Part shown: positions 40,258 through 50,514 of the stretch, in pieces
Layout: each line of letters opens with the position of its first letter
How positions within the stretch are numbered: position 1 is the first letter of the stretch
From: Sambucus nigra
Taxonomy: Eukaryota > Streptophyta > Magnoliopsida > Dipsacales > Adoxaceae
Assembly: GCA_949130495.1 (NCBI GenBank)
Contig: OX422208.1
Location: 638,952,523 to 639,016,522 of the forward strand
Direction of reading: 5' to 3'
DNA length: 64,000 nucleotides
Position numbers and translations under genes: made by a program
The notes under the pieces: generated by a model
Database searches by the model: none
Told to the model about the DNA's origin: nothing
What the model saw: only the letters and a program-made list of their open reading frames with translations

Positions 40258-40531
40258 GATGAAGGGAACCTACAATGACTGGTAACCGGTAAAAGAAAGA
40301 GATCCGGTTTGAGAACATCAATTATTAAAGTAGCATCGTCTTTGGGAATCTTTATCAACTGGGTCTACAGCTTTGGACGTCTTTTAATAATGGGGGGACC
40401 CCTGAACGAGACAGGCCAGCTGGATAGGCGTGCTTGAGTCTTGTCGTCTTCATGATAATGCAGGAGCATTAAAGTCTTCGTCTTTTCTGATGGTTCCTTG
40501 TGGGGTAAGGTCTCTTTATGAAAAGCAAGGT

Positions 40532-41401
40532 CTAGGCAAATGATTCTTCTGTCTTTAATAATTCATCTACCACTGAGGGGCTCTTCTTTGTCGTGTCTGT
40601 GTCTTCTTCTGCCTTGTCTTGGTTTGGGAGGGAATTATTGAAAAATTCATCAATAAGGCCCACAGTTCTGAGGCTGGCTGGCAAAGCTATCTCCACCATG
40701 TCTTTGTATTCTTTCTTAAGCCTTCCGTTGAATGGCTCATCAGCTTGGATTATCAAGTCTTCTTTGTGGTAGGCAGTGTACCACCTGTCTTCTCCTGTTA
40801 ATAACTCCATGATTTCAATTGTCTCCATGGCTTGAGAGATCTGGATCTTGGATTTATCAATAATTAAATCTTTAATCTCGTCTTCAGATAGAATCTCTAC
40901 GTCTTCAAATATGTAACTGGAAAATCTAACAAGTCTAAATCCTTCGACTCTCATTCCTCTACAGGAACTTGGAGCAATTTGATAGCTTCTAGCAAATAGG
41001 GGAAGGAAATCTTCAACCTTCTTGACATATTCATGGACTATTTTTCCAAAAATAATAGAGTCTTCAATGTCTTTTATTTGAACGAGTCCAATGAACCCGT
41101 GGTCTGCAAGAGTTATATGTGCCATTTCTGATTTTCTAAAAAGATATATTTTTGGAACGTCTTTGAAGAAACCTTTAACTATTAAGGCATCTCCATTTAT
41201 TCCTGATAATAACATATTAAAATGATCAATAATGTCATTAGATTCTTTTTTAAAGTCTTCAGTTAATGGGAGATTATTATGACCAAATGGTATAACAATC
41301 TTTGTCTTAAATGTCTTTTTCTGATAACAAAAATCAGTAGGTCTAGTTTTGGAGGTTTCTCCAAGAGTCTGAGCATAAGTCTGAATCTGAGGTCTAGGCA
41401 C
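40532..41401 (-). CDS. Pararetrovirus 289-aa protein of unknown function
   Basis: An intact 289-codon ORF starting 33 bases after the polyprotein stop (MPRPQIQTYAQTLGETSKTR). No domain is recognised. Residues 30-110 look like a mixed alpha/beta fold (TKIVIPFGHNNLPLTEDF, DVPKIYLFRKSEMAHITLAD). The C-terminus (about 265-289) is acidic and Ser/Thr-rich. Its position after the RNase H domain matches tungrovirus ORF4 and the transactivator gene of caulimoviruses, but I see no clear similarity to either, so the position is the only link. No stops or frameshifts. Confidence 0.65.
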   Translation of the reverse strand: MPRPQIQTYAQTLGETSKTRPTDFCYQKKTFKTKIVIPFGHNNLPLTEDFKKESNDIIDHFNMLLSGINGDALIVKGFFKDVPKIYLFRKSEMAHITLADHGFIGLVQIKDIEDSIIFGKIVHEYVKKVEDFLPLFARSYQIAPSSCRGMRVEGFRLVRFSSYIFEDVEILSEDEIKDLIIDKSKIQISQAMETIEIMELLTGEDRWYTAYHKEDLIIQADEPFNGRLKKEYKDMVEIALPASLRTVGLIDEFFNNSLPNQDKAEEDTDTTKKSPSVVDELLKTEESFA

Positions 41402-41434
41402 AGTATTACCACTAAGCTGGGTAACTATGAGTCT

Positions 41435-42886
41435 TTAGGTCCTCATAAATCTGGCAATAGCTACCAAATTTTGTTTGAACTCAACCCAAAGTCTATTCTT
41501 CACGTTCCACCATATGGCATCTACAAGAGTATTTTCGTCTTTTGAGAATTCTCGTCTAAATTTGATCAAGTCTGGATATCTTTGATCGGGTCTATATTGG
41601 GGGAAATACATCTTCCCAATGAGTCTATTTTGAGAAATGATCTCTTGTCTAGATTTTCCAAGAGGAACTAAAATATCATCAAAGTTCTCTAGGATTGGTC
41701 TTTCTTGAGAGTCTTGAATATGAGTCTGTTTTTGCGTTACACCAGCATTTGGTCTTACGCGTCTAAGATAGTCTGCAACGTCTTCCCTGTTCAGTCTATT
41801 TGTTCCAGAGGAACTCATGTCTTCTAGGTCTTCTGTTTGGAACATAAAACATGAAATTATATTAGTGTTAGCAAACATTGGCTCTCTTGATATAATGTCT
41901 GGAATGGTATTTTTACTTCCCTTAATATGAATAACAGAGAAGTCATAACCATTAAGCAATTGCTGCCATCTAATGAGTCTATTCGTCCTTGATTTGGATA
42001 AATCTAAGTCTCTGAATTTTACTGCATAAGAAGAGTCTGTATAAACAGTAAAATGTTTAGGTCTAAGAAACAACATATATTTTTCTATTGCCCTTACTAT
42101 TGCTAAAACTTCTTTTTCATGGGCAGTGTATCTTGTTTCTGGGTCTGTGAAGGTTCCAGAACTATGTCTACACAGTTTCTTCTTTTTTGTCTGATGATCA
42201 ATGGCAAAGTATACTGCTCCCCATTGCTTATCAGAGGCATCTGTTTCTACTATAAACTGATCTTCTGCATTAGGCAGTTCAAGTAAAGGAATGTTCTTGA
42301 CTGCATCTTTAATTTGTTTTATTACTTTAAAATCGTCTTCAGTCCAATAAAAGGGATTAGTTTTGTCTGTTCCTTTTAATTTGGATGTTAAGCTTTGTCT
42401 TTTTGAAGCAAGGTCTTTAATAAAGTCTGCAGCACAATTAAGCAATCCTAAAAATGATTGTAATTGTTTTCTATCTTTGAGTTGCTCTGGAAACTCAAGA
42501 ATCTTTTTAGTTATGTGTTCTGCTAAGGATAATTTTCCATTATTAATATGCATTCCCACAAAGTCTATCTCAGTCTGAAATAATTGCATTTTCCTTTCGA
42601 AAATAACAATACCATGTTTGTCTAATTCTAGAATAATCTTTTTAAGATGGTTTACATGCTCTATCTCAGTCTTACGGGCTACAAGAATATCATCTATGTA
42701 AACAAGACAAAATTCTGAATAAGGTCTAAATATATTATCCATTCTTCTTTGGAAAACTTGAGGAGCATTCAAGTATCCAAATGGCATGACTAGCCATTCG
42801 TATTTTCCTTGGGGCACACTAAAGGCTGTCCAAGTAATACTGTCTGGATGCATCTTAATTTTGCCAGAAGCCTGATTTGCAATCAA
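41435..42886 (-). pseudogene. Pararetrovirus polyprotein, RT and RNase H part
   Basis: This 483-codon frame is the continuation of the polyprotein after a one-base frame break. It has the RT core: WLVMPFGYLNAPQVFQRRM near residues 31-49, the catalytic YIDDIL at 42683-42700, and FVGMHINNGKL. RNase H follows with VETDASDKQWG, TAHEKEVLAIV, VYTDSSYAV and NTIPDIISR, so its acidic residues are all present. After RNase H come about 130 extra residues of unknown role, rich in Arg and Asn, ending near 41438. The RT active site is intact; the only defect seen is the upstream frame break. Confidence 0.9.
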
Positions 42887-45800
42887 ACTTACTGAATATT
42901 ATTCTATCTTCTATTAAATTTATCAAATTATTCTTGTCTGGTATTTTATAAGAATCAAATTCCCAATTCTTATTTAATTGTCTATAATCTATAACCATGC
43001 GTCTTTTTCCTCTTTTACGTTCAGATTCATTTTGAACATAGAAGGCTAAGCTATTATGTCTACTTTTACTTTCTCTAATAATGCCTAACTTAAGCATTTC
43101 GTCTATGTCTTTCTTGAATTCTTCCCTATCTTCTTGTGAGTATCCTTTCTTATAGGTTCCACCATTAATAGTGGCGTCTGGGTTAATAGGGATGATTTCA
43201 CAATAGCTTTGGTCTTTATCCCACTTAGCAATGGGATTTTCTCCTAAAGTAGGCTCAGCTAGTTGCCTAATCTTTTCTTTTTCTGCTTCTATATCCATTT
43301 TCTTCTGTTTGGATATGGCTTGAATCTGCAATAAGGTCTGCTGGGCTTGATCTAAAATGTCTTGTTGTATAAGCGCTATTTGCTTATAACACTTTTGGTC
43401 TGGACACTTACACTCTTTTTGTAAGGGTTTAGTTATTTCTAAGGCTTCTTGTTGGGTTGTAGGTCTAGGTCCACCATGCTCAGCTGAAGAACTCTGATGT
43501 TTTATGGGTCTGTAATTGGGTTTAACCTGCATAAGGTCAAAGGCAGTCTTATGATCGATTAGAGGAGCTTTAATATTAAATTCCTCGTGGTCACTAATTA
43601 ATATCGTATCGTTATACTGAGCATAAGGATGATATTTACTAATAAAGTCTTGTCCTAAAATAAGGTTTCCTGTGAAACTAGGACGAGGATCCATTATCCA
43701 AAACCGATGATTAACGATTTTGTTGGTTTGATTTCCTAATTTAAAATAAATAGGAATAGTCTGGAAATATAAGGTAAATGGATCTCCATTAGCCACTTTA
43801 CCATAGATTTCTTGAGTACTTTCTAAAAGGTAGTCTTCAGGGAAGGCATTAGCCTTACAAATACTCTGAGAGCACCCTGTATCGATAAAGGCTGAAAGTC
43901 TTTTAGGATAGTCTTTATGTTGAACAAATAATTCTACAAAACAAGCATGTGGTTTAGTAGAAATTCCTAAATTATTCTTTTCTAAAATAGATATTCCTTT
44001 CTGGGGTTTATCTATAAAATCTAAGGGTATTTGTTCTTCTGAACTATCATCAGAATGGTATTCGTCTAAATCATAGGAAATTCCTTTTCCTTTGAAGTCT
44101 TCATTTTCTTGTAATCTTTTGGCTATATTCCTATCAATGTCTTGGTAATAGGTTTTAATATCTAAGTCTATTTGAGCATCATACTGGCTAGTATAAATTG
44201 CTCTGAATCTAGTTCTCCAACAGTCTTCATGGTAGTGTAGTTGACAAACAATACAAACCATAAATAAGTCTGTTTGTATAGTCTCAAAAGATTCTACACA
44301 TCTAAAATCTTTCTTGCAACATTTCATCTCAAACGTGCAATAATGTCTTTCGTCAAAGTAACATCTAGGTATATAGGTTAGTAATTCAGGATTACCAACA
44401 GTCCATCTTTTCTTCAAAAAGGGGCTTAATATACACTTATACCAAGCGTCTTCAAAATCTATATATTCATTATCTAGATCTCCTAGATCAGTCTGCATCA
44501 TATATAATTCTAAGGTATCCTGAGAGTCTTCATACTCATCAGTATCACTATAGTCTTCAGAATCGCTGTCTGTATAAACACTATAGATACTAGTGTTATC
44601 ATCATCTTCTATATCTGATATTTCTATAGCATATAGGATATCTAATTCTTCTTGATCTGCATAGTCTAATATTGTATTAATAATCTTAATACTTTCTTTA
44701 TCTTTCTTATTAGGGAAGTCTTTAGCAAAGTGTCCTTCTTTGCCGCAAGTCCAACACTCTTTGGTGGCAGTCTTAGATTGAGCTACGTCTTTTTCTTTCC
44801 TATAATTAGGAACCTTCTTATACTTACTAGTATTCTTTTTAAAGTATCTTCTTTGATTAAATCTATTTTTCTTAGTCTTAGGATTCTTTTCCCTAATGGT
44901 AGTAGATTGTCTAAATTTGTATTTCTTTGGAAATCCTAAAGGTCTAGTCCTATGTTTCCATTCTACCTTCTTTTTGAATTTCTTGGATTCACTTCCACAT
45001 CCCCATTGGATTGGAGCGATGTCTCTTTCGTCTTTGATTGGAGAGATTTGCTTGAAAGTTTCTTCTATTAACTTTCCTTGGGTTATATCACGTCTCTTTG
45101 ATATGATATAGTCTTTGGCGAAATTGATTCTTTCACCAAGGGAGTTATTCTTAACTCCAGATACTCCTGGCCAATTCCTATATTCATTAATTAGGATTTG
45201 TCCTATGGCTGGTATCTTTCTAAAGTATTCATCTTTTAAGGTCTCTCCAAATTCTTTAATTTGGTAATATAGCTGCTCGTAATTATTGCTATATTCATTT
45301 ATCTTATCTAACTTGCAAATGCTAAGGAGGGCTAACTTAGTTTTTGCTAGGTCTTGTTCATTGATCTGAGCTAGATGTCCTGCTCCAATGAATTCTGCAG
45401 TGAACAATTGAATATATTCTTCAATTGATCGTTCTTCTAGGTTTTCCTTTATCTTCTCAATCTTAGCTAAGGAGTCTTCATCTGTAGCCTTTCTTAAACT
45501 ATCTAAGTAGTCTTTTGCAATACCTCTAATGGATTGCTCAGCGTACTGCTTACATGAACTTGCATCCCATTGTTCATTAGATGCAAAACACATGTTCATC
45601 TGATTACGCCATTCGTCTAAGGCTTTCTTCCTATCTTGTACATTGTCTAGGTTGAGGTATATACCTACTGGATTTATGGCTTGGCTTGCCATAGTCTTGA
45701 CAGGAGTGAAACTCTTGTCACTAGTTGGGAAGTCTTTTATATAATCAGGTTTAGTCTTAACTACGGTGCTAGAGTATATAGGAATATTTATTCCTATTGG

Positions 45801-46685
45801 TTTACTAAAAAGTCTAGGAGCATCTTCTAGCCTACTACTACTTCCTATTTCTTGTTTGCTAGGCTCTACTTGTGTAGCTGGCATTAGTCTTTGTTCTCCT
45901 TCTTCTATTAGTCTTAAATTTCCAAGAAGTTCTTTAGTGTTCTTAGATTCTTTTAATTTTAATATGCGGTCTTGGGCTATCATATTAAATCTTTCTCTTT
46001 CTTGAAACCTAACAGAATGACTTCTTTTAAGGTTATCTTTAAATGTCTTCATATCCAATTCTGAGGGTTCATGTCCAAAGTTTTGGATCCTAGCTTTTTC
46101 TTTAACTAAGTCTTTTTGTTCAAATGATCTTCTAGGTCTAATTGTCGGAGCTTGTCTAAGTAAACTAGCACTAGTCTTACTACTACATTCTCCTTCTGAA
46201 GGATCATTGATTATGGCTTCTCCCATATTCCTAAATCTAATTTCTTCGGTCTGGATATTCTTATTGACAATCTTAGGGGGACCAAACTGGATGGTAACAT
46301 TTCCAGTGACGTCGTCTTGATTAATAAACACGGGTTTATTTTGTATCGTCTTGGTTTCTTGAAATTCTGGCAATGTCCAGAGAGTCTTAGCTTTCTCTTT
46401 CATAGGTCCAGTATTCCTAATACTGTAAGTATGATTATAGTCTGATACATTAGTTCTAACTAAGATTTCTTCATTAAGTCTACCGCTAGGAATTCTCGAT
46501 TGCATTCCTTCATAAGGAAATTGGGAGAACTTCACATAGCTTTGAAATTCTATATTTATATTAGCGTCTGGGATTATATAGTCTTCATAGCCACTAGCAT
46601 ATAAGATTAACTTAAAATGTTTGGTTGTGTCTACGGTTACTGTAAATGCCGGAATGACATTAAAGTATCCTATGTTGTCTGACAT
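42855..46685 (-). pseudogene. Pararetrovirus polyprotein, movement-like, coat, protease and RT start
   Basis: A 1276-codon frame; open sequence extends upstream without ATG to 46799. Residues 1-110 (GYFNVIPAFTVTVDT and following) look like the second half of a movement-type domain. A long coat-like region follows (about 330-640) with an Arg/Lys-rich stretch before a zinc knuckle near residue 643 (CWTCGKEGHFAKDF), whose last Cys is Phe. A second Cys/His-rich region lies near 785-825 (CCKKDFRC to HEDCW), as in badnaviruses and tungroviruses. The protease motif FIDTGCS is near residue 933. RT begins near 1195 (MVIDYRQLN, FSKFDCKSGF). The frame ends at a break in a four-base A run (42859-42862). 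Confidence 0.85.
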
Positions 46686-46799
46686 TTCTAATTGGGCTAT
46701 CCCAATAAGACTTTTCTCAAAGTCTTTCCATCTTTTGTCTACTAAACAACATAATATGTTTATATTATTTTGGGGTCTATGTAATCCCTGGATTCTTGC

Positions 46800-46877
46800 T
46801 TAAAAGAGTCCAAAGGTTAGGAATTGGAACTTCCTCTCAGTTCCTCTAGATCTAAGCCATTCTGAGTCAAATACCTA
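46800..46877 (-). other. Two in-frame stops interrupting the pararetrovirus polyprotein
   Basis: The 384-codon and 1276-codon frames are in the same phase, separated by TAG at 46875-46877 and TAA at 46800-46802. The stretch between the two stops is open. So they are parts of one ancestral polyprotein rather than separate genes. Confidence 0.85.
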
Positions 46878-48029
46878 GAGCTCAGTATAGGATTTGTCTA
46901 ACACATGATTTCTACAATGGTAGGTCATGTTATAATTGGGAGTCTTAGGAATGGCACCTTCTTTAAACAAGTCTATATATCTAACGGCTGGAAGTTGTCC
47001 ATTATGAATGGAGTCTTCAACAATTTTCCAGTCTACTTCACCCCACTCTTTCCATTGGAGGGGATTGGTGAAATTTCTTTCTTTCCACCATGTCCTAACA
47101 TTGGAGGATGAGTCTTTAAGTCTTTGGAGCATATGGTTACTCTGTCCTATATTAGGGGTAGAGCTAACTATCTTACTAGTCTTATCTAATCCATCATTTA
47201 TGACTCGTCTACCTATAGTATTCCTTTCTCTAGTTTCTATGGGAGGGGATTCTTTAAACTTACAGGTAGTTACCTGTTTTTGTTCAATTCTTTTTTCAAT
47301 TCTTTCTAAGAAGTCTAAATAATCCTTTTGTCTTTTTATCTGGTTAAGGATTTCTTCTTTAAAATTCTTGTTCTCTTTTCTAGTCTTTTCGGAAGTTTCT
47401 TCACTATGTCTAGCTAGAGAATTAACGATGGTTTTCCCAACGTTAGTGATATAGTCTTTTACTTCATTATCCTTTTCTAATTGTTGCATAGTTCTAACTT
47501 CTATGGCTTCTACCGTCTTTTCAATTTTATTTAACCTAGTTAGAATAAAAGGAGAGTCTATTTCTGCTTGGGAAGGTTTATTATATACGGCCTTAATTCC
47601 GTTTATAATTTCACCATATTTTTCTTCTACTTGGGCCATGTCTAATCTAAGTTCATTAATAATGCTATCCATTTTAGATAGATTATGTCTTTTCATATTA
47701 TTAAGGTAATTTGCTAAATTTTGTTGGAATTTAACAAAGTCTGTGTAGAAGGTAGTTAATCCTTCTGTTTTAGCTTTTAAGTCTAAATGCAAGTCTTTAA
47801 CAAAGCTACTATTATAGTCTTGAGTAGCTGCTATAGATGTAGAAATTAAATTTAATCTTTCAAGTATAAGTCTAGTTGCCTTAGCTGCGTTGGCAATTTC
47901 ATTTTCATTTATCTTGTAATAAAATCTATCATCGTTTATCTTTTCTAAAATTCTTTGATAGAATTCGGATAAGGTCTGAATGGAGAGGTCTTTTGATACC
48001 TCATTCCAGTCTGATCTAACTATCTCCAT
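46875..48029 (-). pseudogene. Pararetrovirus polyprotein, N-terminal coiled-coil part
   Basis: A 384-codon frame. Residues 1-270 are rich in Lys, Glu, Leu and Ile with coiled-coil-like spacing (DSIINELRLDMAQVEEKYG; KRQKDYLDFLERIEKRIEQK). The last 90 residues contain Trp-rich segments (TWWKERNFTNPLQWKEWGEV) and lead toward a movement-like region continued after two stops. Its ATG overlaps the end of the 166-aa ORF by 14 bases, typical of leaky-scanning arrangements in badna-type viruses. Coiled-coil virion-associated functions are known in the family; assigning one here is inference. Confidence 0.75.
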
Positions 48030-48516
48030 TAGGAAGATAACTATGGAGTCTAGGGATAAGCTTAGCTTGTTCTTTAGTAAGTTTAATTAACTCACTATCT
48101 TGATTTTTAATTAAAGTCTTAATTTCTAAAATGTCTTTGTTAATGACTTCTATATGATTAGTCTTAATATTTATTTCTTGTAACACATGGACTAAGTCTA
48201 TAGGGATTTGATTATCGATGTCTAATAATCTTTTAGAGATATTTTTTATCTCTGTTTCTAAGGTATGAGTGTCTTTTATTAATTGTCTTAATATAAGCAA
48301 TATACACTTATTTTGGTCTATTATGCTATTAATAGCACTAGCAGTGACTTGTCTACTATCTGCGTGTTTGGCAGGGATATGTTCAATGTGTGAACAACCG
48401 TCTATGTGTGTGGTTAAACAACCTTCTGAGTCTAAATCAGTTATGGGTATAGGTTGGTAGTCTGGGTTGGTTCCAAAAATATCTTGGTAAATGCGAGGGA
48501 TAAATCCCAAGGGCAT
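48016..48516 (-). CDS. Pararetrovirus 166-aa coiled-coil protein (first ORF after primer site)
   Basis: An intact ORF beginning 36 bases after the primer site (MPLGFIPRIYQDIFGTNPDY). Residues 75-150 show a heptad-like pattern of Ile/Leu with charged residues (LIKDTHTLETEIKNISKRLL; INKDILEIKTLIKNQDSELI), which suggests a coiled coil. By position it corresponds to the small ORF upstream of the polyprotein in badnaviruses and tungroviruses, some of which encode virion-associated proteins. It has no clear catalytic motif. It overlaps the polyprotein ATG by 14 bases, in a different frame. Confidence 0.75.
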   Translation of the reverse strand: MPLGFIPRIYQDIFGTNPDYQPIPITDLDSEGCLTTHIDGCSHIEHIPAKHADSRQVTASAINSIIDQNKCILLILRQLIKDTHTLETEIKNISKRLLDIDNQIPIDLVHVLQEINIKTNHIEVINKDILEIKTLIKNQDSELIKLTKEQAKLIPRLHSYLPNGDS

Positions 48517-48552
48517 TAAAGTCTTTTAATCGTATGTCTAAAAGGAACGTCT

Positions 48553-48568
48553 TATGGCTCTGATACCA
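48553..48568 (-). other. tRNA-Met primer-binding site of the pararetrovirus
   Basis: The minus strand reads TGGTATCAGAGCCATA, complementary to the 3' end of plant initiator tRNA-Met, the usual primer for Caulimoviridae minus-strand DNA synthesis. Conventionally this is position 1 of the viral map. Confidence 0.9.
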
Positions 48569-48805
48569 GAATTGGGGTTTGGTCGGAATTTGGTGAGTTT
48601 CTAAATTTCTTAAGGTCTTAAAACCAATTTGGGTCTAAATTACAAATCTTTTAAATGCATAGTCTTAAAATAGGGTTTAGTGTAAGACAAGGAGGGGACC
48701 TTCTGGGGAAAATGACAAAGGGTCTAGGGGACCACGAGGGGACCACAGCCGGATAAGGACAAAAGTCCGTAAATCCGTTCTTTAAGGGAGTCCGCTTAAG
48801 AGAAT

Positions 48806-48807
<2 letters not shown>

Positions 48808-48874
<67 letters not shown>
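48808..48874. repeat. (CT)n(TA)n tract at the right edge of the pararetrovirus
   Basis: About 30 bp of CT repeats followed by about 37 bp of TA repeats. Viral-type AGAC-rich sequence stops here. Endogenous pararetroviruses in plants are known to sit in AT dinucleotide repeats. Confidence 0.9.
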
Positions 48875-48875
<1 letters not shown>

Positions 48876-50514
48876 CTTCAAACAAACTAACCCTAATCAA
48901 AAATTCCACATGAGAATCACCCAAAATTTCCTGGCACGCTGTAACTCGTCCATAAAATCTACAAACAAAGGAAGAGAAGTGTTGTACTGTTTTTTATAAC
49001 AACGATCTCAGAAATAGGTATCGAATCCTTCCTGGTGTCACTTTCTTCCCTTCCAAGCATCTCGAATTTCTCTCCTGCCAAATTTTCCAAAATATACAGT
49101 GTGGGACCACTTCTATACCCCTATTTCCAACCATGCGGGGGCTTCCAAGCTTCGAACAAAGCCCTTACTAACTTCGATATTGCCCATGTAATCCCGTTAA
49201 GTGAGAAGTAAACTTTCCATAGTCCCCTCGTCACCCAACAATGCAAAAGAAAATGGTTGTTTGGTCTTCTTCGCTTTTTTACACAATAAACATCGGCTAG
49301 CCATCAATCGTCTTCTCTTATGTAGCCCTTCTATCATCAATATAGCATGTTTTACTGCCTCCCACATGAAAAAGGTGAATTTCGATGGAGCCTTTGCTTT
49401 CCACACCTCGGTTTATAGGAAAGTCTTGTTTTGATTCTCATTTCCTCTCAAAATTGAGTAATACTCCTTCACCGTAAACACCAATTTTCTAATTTCCCCC
49501 CAGCGTAGACAAACATCCCCTCTTGTTGGGATTGGGTTCGTACTCATCCATTCGAAAAATGCCTCTACCTCCTCCAACTCCCAATCCCATAACCGTCTCG
49601 TCAATTTTGGGTTCCATACAACCTGATCTCCTACCAACATCCTATGATTAGTTATCATCCCCTCCTTATCCCCACCTATGCATTAAATATCTAGGAATAG
49701 TTCAACCAAGATTCCATCTTTCCTTTATTTGTCCTTCCCAAACCTAATTTTTTTTCATGCCCTAGATGGAACTCCATGTATCAACACCCCTCTGCTATAA
49801 CCTTCGACATCCCCACCCCATGAGTGACCCTCCCTATACCCTCCCCCCACTCCAAATGAGAGAGGCATCCCCTAGCGACCATTATTATCCTCCATAGTTT
49901 TCCCTCCTCCCTAGGAAAATGCCACAACCATTTATTTAAAAGTTCTTTATTGAAAGACTATAGTTTTTTCACCCTCACAACAGTGAAGAGTATTTGAAAC
50001 TTTCTTCATTGCCTCTCCATAAGAAGTCTTTCACCGTCTTCTCTATGCACTTGTGTGCTGCACATGGTAAAGTATGAATGGATATGAAAGATGTTGGAAG
50101 ACTCAACAATATGCTCTTTATCAGATTTAACCTCCCCCTTTTGAAAGGTAGTCGAGCTTCAATCCCACTATCTTTCTTTTAATCCTTTCCAATACTGGAC
50201 AACTTAAAGCTCTGTATTTGAATAACCCACCTAACAATAAACTAAGGTACGATAAGGGTAGCGTGCCCACCCTATACCCTACCACTTACACAAGACGCGC
50301 CATTATCTCCCCTCCACTGATCATGATCATTTCACTCTCCTGGTATTAATATGTAATCCCAACAATTCCTTGAAGCATATCGACAACAATTTAGAGCTCT
50401 CACGTGTCCTTCCACCACATCACAAAAATTAAGTATGTAATTTGCAAATAAAAGATGGGATACCTTAGCAAATGCCTTTGGATTACAAACCACAAAACCA
50501 CTTATCAACTCCAC
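48875..50514 (-). pseudogene. L1-type LINE, 3' half (end of RT and zf-RVT)
   Basis: Minus-strand remnants of ORF2. At 50513-50332 the RT block reads ELISGFVVCNPKAFAKVSHL, then LFANYILNFC where active copies have LFADDTLIFC, so both catalytic Asp are lost. At 49658-49413 and 49406-49197 is the zf-RVT region (RRLWDWELEEVEAFFEW, WKAKAPSKFTFFMWEAVKHA, RCLLCKKAKK). The LINE is cut at 50514 by a retroelement block and resumes at 63123. Its 3' end, probably near 48900-49100, has no clear poly(A) tail. Confidence 0.8.

Larger units (their letters stand above)
39690..40531 (-). promoter_or_regulatory. Pararetrovirus intergenic region: promoter, RNA start and leader
   Basis: An 840-base gap between the 289-aa and 243-aa ORFs. 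The promoter-proximal part (40260-40531) holds several AGAC-rich stretches and a GACGTC palindrome near 40378. A TATA box and poly(A) signals follow (separate entries). The 39890-40000 part is GC-richer than its surroundings. It may form the structured leader typical of the family, though I did not fold it. A GT-type splice donor (GAAGGTATAAC, about 39744-39754) is possible; this is speculative. Confidence 0.6.
38748..48807 (-). mobile_element. Endogenous pararetrovirus (Caulimoviridae), nearly complete
   Basis: About 10 kb of minus-strand virus DNA. In sense order it contains a tRNA-Met primer site, a 166-aa ORF, a polyprotein frame with coat zinc knuckle, protease, RT and RNase H, a 289-aa ORF, a TATA box with poly(A) signals and a 243-aa ORF. 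There is no integrase and no LTR, as expected for Caulimoviridae. Overlapping small ORF plus a single large polyprotein resembles badnaviruses and tungroviruses; the separate downstream ORF resembles tungrovirus ORF4 in position only. The linear copy opens between the 243-aa ORF and the primer site. Few breaks suggest fairly recent integration. Genus placement is inference. Confidence 0.9.

Noticed and set aside
46875..48029. The 384-aa frame as a separate viral gene
   Set aside because: It is in phase with the 1276-codon frame and separated only by two stops with open sequence between, so it is the N-terminal part of one polyprotein.
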